A stretch of 32,314 bases of DNA from Bacteroidota bacterium. Its GTDB lineage: Bacteria; Bacteroidota; Ignavibacteria; Kryptoniales; JAKASW01. The stretch is from contig JAJYJD010000004.1 in assembly GCA_021789755.1 (NCBI GenBank), positions 1 through 32,314 of the forward strand, written 5' to 3'. The notes beneath the pieces were generated by a model, which searched no databases, had not been told where the DNA came from, and worked only from the letters and a program-made list of their open reading frames with translations. This document shows, piece by piece, positions 1-9,167 of the stretch; position 1 is the first letter of the stretch; each line of letters starts with the position of its first letter. The translations under genes were made by a program, and so were the position numbers.

Positions 1-2
1 TT

Positions 3-2387
3 GATAGTCTCGGCGTTGGCTCTGCTGATTCCGGCGATGTTGTTGATCATCTCGACCGTGTGCCTCACACTTGAACTCAGTTCCTCCGTCGAGCTCATGT
101 TCTGATCGACGACGGCAGAAATCTTTTCAATCGATTTCAGCAAACCCGACATGATCCTGACCACCGCGCTATTCGCACCGGCCATGACATCGACCTGTTT
201 GCTCATGTTCTCCGAAGACGAAAGGAGCGAGTTGATCGCCTCACCCGATTCGGAGGCCATTTTGGTGCCGTCCTTCACTTTTTCGACGATCGACTTCACC
301 GATTTGCTCGCGTCTCCGATGTCTTCCTGAACCCTGCTTATCAGCCCGGACGTTTCCTTGGTCGCAGCAGCCGAGCGCTCCGCAAGGTTTCTCACCTCAT
401 CGGCGACGACGGCAAAACCGCGGCCGTGTTCTCCCGCTCTCGCGGCTTCGATTGCTGCATTCAGGGCCAGCAGGTTAGTCTGCTCGGCAATCTGTTCTAT
501 ACTTTCGATTATACCTTCGATTTGTTCGGAACGTTTCGCCATCCCTTCGATCTTTACGGCAAATGCGGCTACAGTCTCTTCGATTTTCTTCATCTGTTCC
601 AGGTTCTCCATTACAGCTCCGGCACCTGTCTTCGATACTCTTATGGCTTCTGAGGAGGCTGAAACCACGGCATTTGCGCTCGCGTTTGCCGAATTGACCG
701 CTTTGGATATTTCCACGGCGGAAGTCGACACGTCTTCCACCGCCACTTTCTGTTCGTGTGAATCGCGCGCTATAGTGTCGATAGCAGCTGAAATCTGTTC
801 CATGTTGGCGTTTGCGTTACTGATAGACATCGCCTCTTCGTTGAGGCTCTTCGCCATCTGCTGGATGGTCTTCGAAGCATAGCTGGACGCTTCCACCGAT
901 TGTTGAGCGGTCCCTGCCAGATCTCGGCTGAGACCCAGGAGCTTCTTCGACCTCTTGACAAGCGTGGAAAATATTCCACGGAGGCTCAAGGGTTCGCTGT
1001 TGAAAGTCGAGACAACTATCCCGCGATCCACAGCCTTGTTTATGAACGGGACCAGGTCTTTGTCGAAAATCCCCACGCTTACCGCGTCATATCTTTTCCT
1101 GATGCAGTCTTCAACCGCCGGCCCGTACACTGCCGCGCTCACATTGATCACGCCATTTTCAAATTGTCCCTTCGGGATAATCCAGTCGACGATCCCGTTG
1201 AAACTCCTCAACTCGGCCGCCGCAGCCTCGACCCCGGCCTTGAAGGAGACCCAAAAACGATCACCATCACGGCCCAGTACGGCAATCCTGATTGTGCCCT
1301 TGGATCTCTTTACGGGCTTCAGCCTTCGCGCTGCCATTGATTCAGTCTCGATCGCCCCTTTACCGGGCTGCCAATATTGCGAATAGTTGTCGCGAGTAAC
1401 CAGCTCCATACTTGTCAGAAGCCTCGACTGCTGCGGCTCCCAACCGGCGACTATGTGGTTGAACATCCCGATAACGGGGTCGTGGCCTTGCGCAAAGACG
1501 TCCTGCGAGAGCGTCGCTGTGATGACTCCTTGTTTCACATAATTCACCGTCTCATCTGCAAGGTCGTGGCAGATGACTTTTACGGCGCCCGCCCTGCCCA
1601 TCTCGACGACAGCCCTGGCCGCGGCCGCGCCGCTGTAAGTCACATATATACCTGCAAGATCGCTGTGCTTCTTCAGAAGCGCCTTCGCTTCGCTGTATGT
1701 GGTTTCAATATTCAGGTTAGTTTCGATCGAATCAACGACTGAAATTGACGGGTACTTCTCGCGCAGCACATTCTGGAATCCCTTTCGCCTCAGATCGTGA
1801 CCGATGATATCGAACTTCTCCAGCAGGATCGCCACTTTCCCGTTCCCGTCGAGAGCCTTTCCCATCGCCTCGCCGCAAGCCTGTCCTTCGAGATACGAAT
1901 CGGCGCCGACATAGATGAAGCGTTGGCATGGTTTGTCGGTGGCAGAATTGAATTCCTTGCTGGCATCGTTCAGATATTCAATAATCGAATTGAGCCCGTG
2001 CACCATCTCGCCTACGCGACCGTTGACCGAAGTGCCGATCGCACCCGATTCCAATTTTATCCTTGACGTTAGATTCCCGTGCGCCATTTCAGTCATGGCG
2101 GTCGACAACGAAGTGAAGTCTTTCTCCGCCATCTGCTTCACCTTGTCAGAGAGAAATCCGACCGGCGCACGGAGCGTAATCTGAATAAATATCGCGAGTT
2201 CGCATATTGTCACCGCGCTCCCGATAATCCCAATCGCCAGAAGTTGCCTCGCTTCCGAAACGGACTGTAGGCCGGGAGCGATGAGTTGCAGGTACCCGGC
2301 GACTTCAATCACCGTGAAAAGGACGATGAGAACGATTCCGAGGTGAAGAGAATATTTCCTGAGAAACTTCCTGGTTTCGTTGAGCAT
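3..2387 (-). CDS. Methyl-accepting chemotaxis protein, 3' end truncated by the window; TM-TM-HAMP-like segment, permuted periplasmic-binding-protein-like domain, MCP signalling domain
   Basis: Open minus frame from ATG at 2387 running off the window start, so absent from the ORF track. Manual translation begins [35 protein letters not shown]. The C-terminal part contains the MCP hairpin signature [42 protein letters not shown]. Confidence 0.93.
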   Translation of the reverse strand, partial: MLNETRKFLRKYSLHLGIVLIVLFTVIEVAGYLQLIAPGLQSVSEARQLLAIGIIGSAVTICELAIFIQITLRAPVGFLSDKVKQMAEKDFTSLSTAMTEMAHGNLTSRIKLESGAIGTSVNGRVGEMVHGLNSIIEYLNDASKEFNSATDKPCQRFIYVGADSYLEGQACGEAMGKALDGNGKVAILLEKFDIIGHDLRRKGFQNVLREKYPSISVVDSIETNLNIETTYSEAKALLKKHSDLAGIYVTYSGAAAARAVVEMGRAGAVKVICHDLADETVNYVKQGVITATLSQDVFAQGHDPVIGMFNHIVAGWEPQQSRLLTSMELVTRDNYSQYWQPGKGAIETESMAARRLKPVKRSKGTIRIAVLGRDGDRFWVSFKAGVEAAAAELRSFNGIVDWIIPKGQFENGVINVSAAVYGPAVEDCIRKRYDAVSVGIFDKDLVPFINKAVDRGIVVSTFNSEPLSLRGIFSTLVKRSKKLLGLSRDLAGTAQQSVEASSYASKTIQQMAKSLNEEAMSISNANANMEQISAAIDTIARDSHEQKVAVEDVSTSAVEISKAVNSANASANAVVSASSEAIRVSKTGAGAVMENLEQMKKIEETVAAFAVKIEGMAKRSEQIEGIIESIEQIAEQTNLLALNAAIEAARAGEHGRGFAVVADEVRNLAERSAAATKETSGLISRVQEDIGDASKSVKSIVEKVKDGTKMASESGEAINSLLSSSENMSKQVDVMAGANSAVVRIMSGLLKSIEKISAVVDQNMSSTEELSSSVRHTVEMINNIAGISRANAETI

Positions 2388-2704
2388 GGCTTAGCCTCGC
2401 TTGGTATTTCCATGGGTCGGTCCGGGCGCGACCCGTCCGACAGTCGTAACGAAGTCGATATGTTTTTCCGGATACGGCATCATTACTATTTCTGGGAACA
2501 ACAGCCTATAATCCTCTATTTCATTTATCGGATTAAGAGGCGGCCACTTTAATGTCCCTAAAAGCAGCGAAAACATCGCAATTCGAAGGAGAATCTCGGA
2601 GTATCGACCTCCACACCAGACTGACCTTTCATCATCCGCCCAGTTTGCATTTCGAATTCCGCTTCACTATAGTTTTGCGAAAGGAATGATAAGAGGAGCT
2701 TACA

Positions 2705-3187
2705 TTGATCAGAGAAGTACGGCTGAGCGACGCGGAAGCATTGTGCAATATCTATAATGAATATGTGAAGAACTCCACCGCAACTTTTGACGAGATTCCT
2801 GTCCTAGTTGCAGAGATGGAAGAACGCATCAAAACTCTGACCGTAGATTACCCGTGGCTGGTCTGCGAAAACGAAGGTAAGGTTGTCGGTTATACATACG
2901 CACGGCGCTGGAGAGACCGGGCCTCGTACCGCAATTCGGTCGAAACAGGGACTTATCTCGATGCAGGATATTTAAGGAAGGGGCTCGGCACACTGCTCAA
3001 GGAGGCGCATCTGGACGCTCTGAAAGCCAAAGGATTTCACACCGTTATTTCGGGGATAGCTCTGCCGAATCCTGCAAGCATCGCGCTCCTCGAGAAGTTC
3101 GGTTTCAAAAAGGTTGCGCATTTCTACGAAGTCGGTTATAAACACAACAGATGGATCGATGTGGGTTACTGGCAGTTGATTTTATAA
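2705..3187 (+). CDS. GNAT family N-acetyltransferase, phosphinothricin acetyltransferase-like
   Basis: MIREVRLSDAEALCNIYNEYVKNSTATFDE...YRKGLGTLL-like acetyl-CoA loop (YLRKGLGTLLKEAHLDALKAKG), GIALPNPASIALLEKFGFKKVAHFYEVGYKHNRWIDVGYWQ is typical of the Pat/Bar-like subfamily. TTG start. Confidence 0.88.
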   Translation: MIREVRLSDAEALCNIYNEYVKNSTATFDEIPVLVAEMEERIKTLTVDYPWLVCENEGKVVGYTYARRWRDRASYRNSVETGTYLDAGYLRKGLGTLLKEAHLDALKAKGFHTVISGIALPNPASIALLEKFGFKKVAHFYEVGYKHNRWIDVGYWQLIL

Positions 3188-3216
3188 TATCACAAACAGA
3201 AAATGAGGAAAAGGGT

Positions 3217-3762
3217 ATGCGGAAAATTATTTTGCTATTGGTTCTAATCGGCCCGGCCGGGTTTGCCGGAGCTCAGGAGACGAAGACCGAACTTACGAGC
3301 CCCGCTTCGGATTACGATTCCAGACCTAACAGCGACTCGGTGCCGGACGTGTACGCTGTCGGCGGACAATTCGAGCGCGTGGTCGTGATCAGGCTGAAGT
3401 ACAAGACCGACCTTCTAGCCGGGCTCGAGAAGGCTGTCAAGGACAACAACATTCAGAATGCGGTCCTCCTTGCCGGCACAGGCTCGGTGATGTCCTGCCA
3501 TTATCACGTCGTCAGCAACACAGGATTTCCAACGAGGAATATCTTCGTGAAAGACAGGGCCGACCCTGCTGACCTTGTGAGCTTGAACGGCTACGTCATA
3601 AAAGGGCGCGTCCACGCACACGCCACATTCACCAGTGCGGACAAGGCCTTCGGCGGACATCTTGAGCCGGGAACCACCGTCTTCACGTTTGCCATCATAA
3701 CCGTCGGCGTCCTGAGCGACGAGCTTGATCTGAGTCGAGTAGACGACAAAAACTACAGGTAA
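3217..3762 (+). CDS. Exported PPC-domain (DUF296) protein
   Basis: ATG at 3217 gives an N-terminal signal peptide MRKIILLLVLIGPAGFAGAQ. The PPC core follows: GGQFERVVVIRLKYKTDLLAGLEKAVKDNNIQNAVLLAGTGSV...GRVHAHATFTSADKAFGGHLEPGTTVFTFAIITV. Confidence 0.8.
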   Translation: MRKIILLLVLIGPAGFAGAQETKTELTSPASDYDSRPNSDSVPDVYAVGGQFERVVVIRLKYKTDLLAGLEKAVKDNNIQNAVLLAGTGSVMSCHYHVVSNTGFPTRNIFVKDRADPADLVSLNGYVIKGRVHAHATFTSADKAFGGHLEPGTTVFTFAIITVGVLSDELDLSRVDDKNYR

Positions 3763-3861
3763 TAACGGCTGACTAATTGCAGCAACTCCTTGCCCTGACA
3801 GGGCGGCACCGGGCAGCTGTCCCGTTGCAATATCGTTTGAGACTCTCTAATTTGTACTATC

Positions 3862-4809
3862 ATGGAACAGAACCTTGGCAAGCAACTCGTCCTCGACGAG
3901 CTTTTCGATCTCACTCTCTACAAAAAGATACGCGAGATAGTCCCTGATGACCTGACGCCGCTCTTCGACCAGCTTATCCCGACCGAGACGAAACACCTCA
4001 AGTTCTGGCAGGATTTCTTCTCCGTAGACATTAACGAGCTCGATTTCAGGCGGAAGTTGAAACTGACTGTCCTGACGTCCGTCGCCCGAATATTCGGGAA
4101 CCTCGGCACTCACCTGGTCCTCGAAGCAATCGAGGTCTACGGAGTCAGGAAATACATAACGGTCTGGAACAAATACAAAGGGACGCCGACGGGCGAGGCG
4201 GTGCGCAAGATCCTCGAAGACGAATTCCAACACGAAGATGAGATAGTCTCATCGGCAAGCGAAAGGCTCATCCATCCGGAGCGTGTGCGGGATATCTTCC
4301 TGGGGTTGAACGACGGGCTTGTCGAGATACTCGGTGCCGTTTCGGGCTTCTTTGCCGCTCTCTCCAACATACCGGCGGTAATCGCGGCAAGCGCTGCGGT
4401 CGCCGTTGCCGGGTCGATTTCTATGGCGGCGGGCGCTTACGGCGCGATGAACTCCGAAAAGGAAGTCGAACGCGTCGAGGCCGCGAAAAGGGAATTTATC
4501 GAGGGGAAGGTGGCCGATGCAAAGGCCGGCTCTTCGAGCGCCGCCGAATCGGCATCGGTGGTCGGTGTGTCCTATTTCTTCGGTGCGCTTGTGCCCGTCC
4601 TTCCCGTGCTTCTTGGAGCTACAAATATTTTCTGGTCCCTCGGATTTGCCGCAGTCGTCATGGTTTTTATCTCGACCGTGATAGCCTTCCTTTCCGGGAT
4701 GCGGATGCGGAGAAGAATTGTTACCAACCTCGTCACTCTCCTCATCGCTGTCGGAATTACGTACGCCGTCGGGCTCCTGGCAAGGTCGGTATTCGGCATC
4801 AACATTTAA
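3862..4809 (+). CDS. VIT1/CCC1-family transporter with N-terminal ferritin-like domain
   Basis: N-terminal helical domain with TETKHLKFW and LEDEFQHEDEI, then FLGLNDGLVEILGAVSGFFAALSN and AAGAYGAMNSEKEVE, which are typical of VIT1/CCC1, plus C-terminal TM helices. Confidence 0.87.
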   Translation: MEQNLGKQLVLDELFDLTLYKKIREIVPDDLTPLFDQLIPTETKHLKFWQDFFSVDINELDFRRKLKLTVLTSVARIFGNLGTHLVLEAIEVYGVRKYITVWNKYKGTPTGEAVRKILEDEFQHEDEIVSSASERLIHPERVRDIFLGLNDGLVEILGAVSGFFAALSNIPAVIAASAAVAVAGSISMAAGAYGAMNSEKEVERVEAAKREFIEGKVADAKAGSSSAAESASVVGVSYFFGALVPVLPVLLGATNIFWSLGFAAVVMVFISTVIAFLSGMRMRRRIVTNLVTLLIAVGITYAVGLLARSVFGINI

Positions 4810-4970
4810 CACCACTGCCGCAAATTTCTCGTTCCCGGATTTAACCTATGAGAGCGTAGAGGGAACGCGGGGAGAAACCGATTTGCTGATCTTACTCCAC
4901 GCGACCCGACTTCCTGGATAGAAATACTCTGCGTACCTCTGCTGTCAAAGGAGGAACCTTGTCGGCACAT

Positions 4971-4996
4971 GAGGAGGTGGAGAGACAGACCTCCTC
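4971..4996. terminator. Hairpin between convergent CCC1 and cfa genes
   Basis: 8-bp perfect stem GAGGAGGT / ACCTCCTC with a 10-nt loop. No clear U tract. Confidence 0.3.
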
Positions 4997-5085
4997 TCAT
5001 TTACACAAAGAACAGAAAGGTGAGTCCTCTGTCGGTTTACTTTGCGGTTGAGTCTCAGCCATTATTTGCGCTGCAGGACCCGCTG

Positions 5086-6207
5086 TCATCTTATCGACCT
5101 GTAACCCCCGAGCACGCCCTTCTTCGATAAAACAAACTGCCAGAGCTGGTTGCTCCTCGCACGAAAGGCGCCCGCACTTGAAAGCAGGAAATATTTCCAC
5201 ATCTTGAAGAACGTTTCCCCGTAAGCTTCCTTCAGCGAATCCCAGCTCTTGCTGAAATTGTCGTACCATGCCATCAGGGTTTTATCATAGTCCGCACCGA
5301 AGTTGTGCAAGTCTTCCATTATGAACAAGCCTTCCATCGCCTTCGCCAGCTGTGCAACTGACGGCAGCATGCCGTTCGGGAAAATGTATTTGTGAGTCCA
5401 CGCATCGGTGCTTCTGACAGATCGTGGGCTTCCGATTGCGTGCAAAAGGAACAGGCCGTCTTCATTCAGGCATCTGTTGGACACTGCAAAATAATCCCGG
5501 TAGTTTTTGTACCCGACATGCTCGATCATCCCGATGGAAACGATCGCGTCGAATTTCTCGTCCGTTTCCCTGTAGTCTTGAAGCCTGAATTCGACTGGAA
5601 GCCCCTTACACATTTCCCTGCCGAGAGCTACCTGCTCCCGCGAGACAGTCAGCCCGACAACTTCGACACCGTAGTTCTCTGCCGCGTATTTACCGAACGC
5701 TCCCCATCCGCAGCCTATATCCAATACTTTCATCCCGGGCTCAAGACGAAGTTTCTCGCAAACCAGCTTCAGCTTGTCCTCCTGTGCCGCATCGAGGTTC
5801 CCGGCGTCTTTCCAGTACGCGCAACTATAGTTCATTCGCCTGTCGAGCATTTTTGTGAACAGCTCGTTGCCGAGATCGTAGTGCCTTCTACCGACAATGA
5901 AAGCCCTGCTCTTCTTCTGCATGTTTGTCAGCCTGAATGCCGCAAGCCGCAGGAGAATATTGAAATTACGCTTCACTTTGTCCTGGAGATCGGCGCGAAG
6001 AATCCTGAAAATGAATTCATCGACTTTCTCCGCAGCCCACCATCCCGCCATATACGATTCACCCAACCCCAACTCAGCCTCAGAAACCAGGCGTTCATAA
6101 ACCCTCTCGTCGTGGACCTGAATATCCCACGGCCGTTTTCCGTTGAGTTCAACCCCGGCAAATTCCAATAAGTCCCGAACGAGCGATTTTTCCCTCTGAT
6201 TGCTCAT
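5086..6207 (-). CDS. cfa: Cyclopropane-fatty-acyl-phospholipid synthase
   Basis: VLDIGCGWGAFGKYAAENYGVEVVGLTVSREQ, MNYSCAYWKDA, SIGMIEHVGYKNYRDYF and LHNFGADYDKTLMAWYDNF are Cfa family motifs. Confidence 0.92.
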   Translation of the reverse strand: MSNQREKSLVRDLLEFAGVELNGKRPWDIQVHDERVYERLVSEAELGLGESYMAGWWAAEKVDEFIFRILRADLQDKVKRNFNILLRLAAFRLTNMQKKSRAFIVGRRHYDLGNELFTKMLDRRMNYSCAYWKDAGNLDAAQEDKLKLVCEKLRLEPGMKVLDIGCGWGAFGKYAAENYGVEVVGLTVSREQVALGREMCKGLPVEFRLQDYRETDEKFDAIVSIGMIEHVGYKNYRDYFAVSNRCLNEDGLFLLHAIGSPRSVRSTDAWTHKYIFPNGMLPSVAQLAKAMEGLFIMEDLHNFGADYDKTLMAWYDNFSKSWDSLKEAYGETFFKMWKYFLLSSAGAFRARSNQLWQFVLSKKGVLGGYRSIR

Positions 6208-6576
6208 TTCATCACCTCCCGATTCTCAAATCTACACCGGGCAAACCAACCTGCGTCCACATCAACTTATTGATCGACCTATGTAAAAACAAACTACAGA
6301 CCTCCCGGATTCCCCGAGGCAGTTGCGTTTTCTGTACTATGAGGGGCAACTTGCAAAATCAATATTGTTGTATTAGAATAATCCGGTTAGTCTTGAGCAA
6401 GCACAACATAGGGATTCCGCACGCCAAGCTCCAAATAACTCCCCGACCATAACTTCAAAAGCACAAAATCAAACTTCATTAGAAGAACCGAACACTCGGT
6501 ATCATTGAAGGGAGGATTTCAGCCCCGGAGTGGCGGTGAATTTCTTTGACGGCTTCAACAAATAATAAGTGGAGGA

Positions 6577-8220
6577 ATGACAATGAGCGGAAAAGGGATT
6601 GAAAGGCGTGATTTCCTGAAATACGTCCTCGGAAGCATGGGAATGCTGGCACTCGACTGGAGTGCCCTGCCGAGAGGCGTTCAGGCATTGACAAAGGACA
6701 ATGAATACGACGCCGTGATAATCGGTTCCGGGCTTGGCGGACTTAGCTGCGGCGCGGCATTCGCGAGACAGGGATTTAAAGCGCTCGTTCTCGAGAAGCA
6801 TGACAAGCCAGGCGGATACGCGACAGCCTTCGAACGGCCGGGCGGATTCACATTCGACGTTTCGCTCCATTCTACGACAGTCGGCGAAAGAAACGGATTG
6901 CACAATCTCATCCCGGGTTTCCCTGAAATCAAAGAAGTGGAGTTCGTCCCGCACCCCAATTTATATCGCGTAATCTTCCCGGACTACGACATTACCGTTC
7001 CGCAGAAAGATCTGCAGGCATATGTTAAAAACATTACCGGCCTCTTCCCCGAAGAGAAGGAAGGGATTGAAGGATTGTTCAGCGACATGAAGGGGTTGGC
7101 GGGCGACATACAACGCCTCTCCGACGCCAGAGGCCAAATGGATATGCAACGTTTTGCCGTGGACTTCCCTTTCCTTGCCAAGCTTTATAACAGAACATGG
7201 AAGGACATGCTCGACGCAAGACTGAAGAATGAAAAGTTGAGGGCCATAGTCTCAGCACAATGGGCGTATTATGGACTCCCTCCTTCCAAGCTCGTGAGTT
7301 TCTATTATGCCATGCCGGCAATCGGTTATCTTACCGGCGGTGGATATTACCCGATAGGAAGATCGCAGAAGATCAGCGACGCGATGGTGAAATTCATAGA
7401 ATCCAGCGGCGGAAAAGTGATGTTGAATTCGCAGGTGGCAAAGATCCTGATAAAAGATCATTCAGCCTACGGTGTCCGCACAAGTTCGGGTGATGAATTC
7501 ACCTCCAGGGTCGTAGTATCGAACGCAAATCCCTTCGACACGCTCCGGAAGTTGACCGATGAACAGGAATACCTGTCCGCCTACCTCGACCAGCTGGATC
7601 ATTACAGCGTCAGCTTGTCATCGTTCCAGATATTCCTGGGATTGAAGGAAGATCTTGTTGGCAAGCTCGGGATAAAGGATTCCGAAATATTCTACGACAC
7701 CGGGTACGACATGGAAGAGGGTTATCTCGCTGCCCAGCGCGGTGACTTCGAGAACGGTGGATATGCGCTCACCCTGTACGACAATGTGTACAGGGGGTAT
7801 TCTCCTGCCGGCAAGAATACTATAAACATAGTAACATTTACGGGCTATGATCCATGGAAGGTTTATGAGACAGACTACTTCAACGGCAACAAGACCGCGT
7901 ACAAAAAGGAGAAGGAGCGCCTGGCGGACATTCTTATAGAAAGGGTCGAGAAGACTCTCATGCCGGGCTTGTCGGCGGCCATAGAGGTAAAAGAGATCGG
8001 CACTCCTTTAACCAACGTGAGATACACGAACAATTATCACGGCGCGATATACGGCCTGGACCAGACTGTCGACAACTCAGGCAGCAGCCGGCTCGGACAC
8101 GATACGCCGATCGCAAATCTTTATCTCGCAGGCGCCTGGACGAGGCCCGGTCACGGATATGGAACCGTGCTTGCAAGCGGGCTGGAATGCTTCGGAGAGA
8201 TAATGCAGAAGTGGGGATGA
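6577..8220 (+). CDS. FAD-dependent oxidoreductase (phytoene desaturase / NAD(P)-binding Rossmann family) with probable Tat signal peptide
   Basis: ERRDFLKYVLGSMGMLALDWSALPRGVQA matches a twin-arginine signal. YDAVIIGSGLGGLSCGAAFARQGFKALVLEKHDKPGGYATAFERPGGFTFDVSLH is a dinucleotide-binding and CrtI-type N-terminus. C-terminal NLYLAGAWTRPGHGYGTVLASGLE. Confidence 0.88.
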   Translation: MTMSGKGIERRDFLKYVLGSMGMLALDWSALPRGVQALTKDNEYDAVIIGSGLGGLSCGAAFARQGFKALVLEKHDKPGGYATAFERPGGFTFDVSLHSTTVGERNGLHNLIPGFPEIKEVEFVPHPNLYRVIFPDYDITVPQKDLQAYVKNITGLFPEEKEGIEGLFSDMKGLAGDIQRLSDARGQMDMQRFAVDFPFLAKLYNRTWKDMLDARLKNEKLRAIVSAQWAYYGLPPSKLVSFYYAMPAIGYLTGGGYYPIGRSQKISDAMVKFIESSGGKVMLNSQVAKILIKDHSAYGVRTSSGDEFTSRVVVSNANPFDTLRKLTDEQEYLSAYLDQLDHYSVSLSSFQIFLGLKEDLVGKLGIKDSEIFYDTGYDMEEGYLAAQRGDFENGGYALTLYDNVYRGYSPAGKNTINIVTFTGYDPWKVYETDYFNGNKTAYKKEKERLADILIERVEKTLMPGLSAAIEVKEIGTPLTNVRYTNNYHGAIYGLDQTVDNSGSSRLGHDTPIANLYLAGAWTRPGHGYGTVLASGLECFGEIMQKWG

Positions 8221-8250
8221 CTCGCTGAGAAATTCGATCATCAACAATCA

Positions 8251-8282
8251 AAAAGGCTGCGGCGGACTCACAGCAGCCTTTT
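8251..8282 (+). terminator. Rho-independent-like terminator after the FAD oxidoreductase gene
   Basis: Perfect 10-bp stem AAAAGGCTGC / GCAGCCTTTT with a 12-nt loop, ending in a T run. Confidence 0.75.
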
Positions 8283-8308
8283 CATTTGTCCAAACCTTGA
8301 TTTGACTT

Positions 8309-8705
8309 TTACCTTTTCTTGAACGGCGGTTGCTTCGGAGCGACGGGCGGATGTTCCTGGAGCAGCTGCATCACCGCCTGGATGCTCTTCTCAAGCTGCT
8401 GGTCCGTTCCCTTGCCGGGCTGTGCCGGATCTTCCACGACCCTGTAATCGGGATCGACGCCGTATCCTTCCTGGAACCACCTCCCGTCAGGTGTGTACAT
8501 CCTGAATGTCGGGACGGTTACGGATCCTCCGTCTATCAAATCCGGCTCACAGGCATGCTCTTATCTAGTTTCTGGTCCGGTCCGATGCCAGTGATGAAGA
8601 ACGACGGCTCTTTCAGCGATTCCCGCAAAGTCTATTCCAACCTCGTTGGTTTTCTCCTCGAGTTTCTTCTCATCCTTCTTCTTCGGCTTTCCATTATTTC
8701 CCTGC
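8309..8705 (-). pseudogene. Remnant of tricorn-like S41 peptidase: C-terminal tail plus a displaced internal fragment
   Basis: The frame of 8309..8539 reads DLIDGGSVTVPTFRMYTPDGRWFQEGYGVDPDYRVVEDPAQPGKGTDQQLEKSIQAVMQLLQEHPP, the tricorn-homolog C-terminus. An in-frame TAA lies just upstream. The frame of 8561..9076 contains KKKDEKKLEEKTNEVGIDFAGIAERAVVL, resembling the region just before the peptidase part of tricorn homologs. The intervening peptidase core is missing. Confidence 0.7.
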
Positions 8706-8789
8706 TCTTCGGTAGTGGCTCGGTTTGGATCTAACCGCAAATGCCGAATTGCGGCATCCCGTATATCCTTCTGTAATTTTAATGTACGG

Positions 8790-8965
8790 GAGACACCAAG
8801 GCGCAAAGAAGAAAATATATAATTCCCATGGAAGGGCTGTATTCCAGAGACACCAGGAAAACGTGCTGTTGCATTCAGACACAGCTTTGAACCGCATTGC
8901 GTCCCGGTTGCATATCCATGGGAGAATGTTATTTCACTTTGCGGTTCGGGCCTCTGCGGTGAGAC
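8790..8965. repeat. Imperfect long inverted repeat (foldback element)
   Basis: Arm CACCAAGGCGCAAAG...AATTCCCATGG (about 8794-8831) against CCATGGGAGAAT...CACTTTGCGGTTCGGGCCTCTGCGGTG (about 8916-8961). Confidence 0.45.
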
Positions 8966-9167
8966 CCGCGAATTGAAACTGAGCCGGTGTCCAGTATTGA
9001 CGACCCGCTTTACAGATCGTTCCCGTGTGTAGAGTGAATTACTTTCACCTTCTCTCCAGCAATTGTGCCGCCGCATTCTGCTCTTTCAAAAATTTCTTTG
9101 ACAACCGGCAGAAATAAGTCTTCTTTCTCCTCGATGTCAAATGTCCCGATGACGCACGGCAAATCCC

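Noticed and set aside
358-882. Plus-strand ORF 358..882 in the listed track
   Set aside because: Antisense to the MCP signalling domain read on the minus strand; Ala/Ser-rich shadow translation.
4249-4815. 188-aa minus-strand ORF opposite the CCC1 gene
   Set aside because: Antisense shadow of a convincing membrane transporter; composition is biased and His/Arg/Gly-rich.
5392-6171. 259-aa plus-strand ORF opposite cfa
   Set aside because: Fully antisense to a clear Cfa coding sequence; no recognisable domain; typical shadow ORF in GC-rich DNA.
8330-8734. 134-aa plus-strand ORF over the peptidase remnant
   Set aside because: Opposite strand to recognisable tricorn-like fragments; no independent support.
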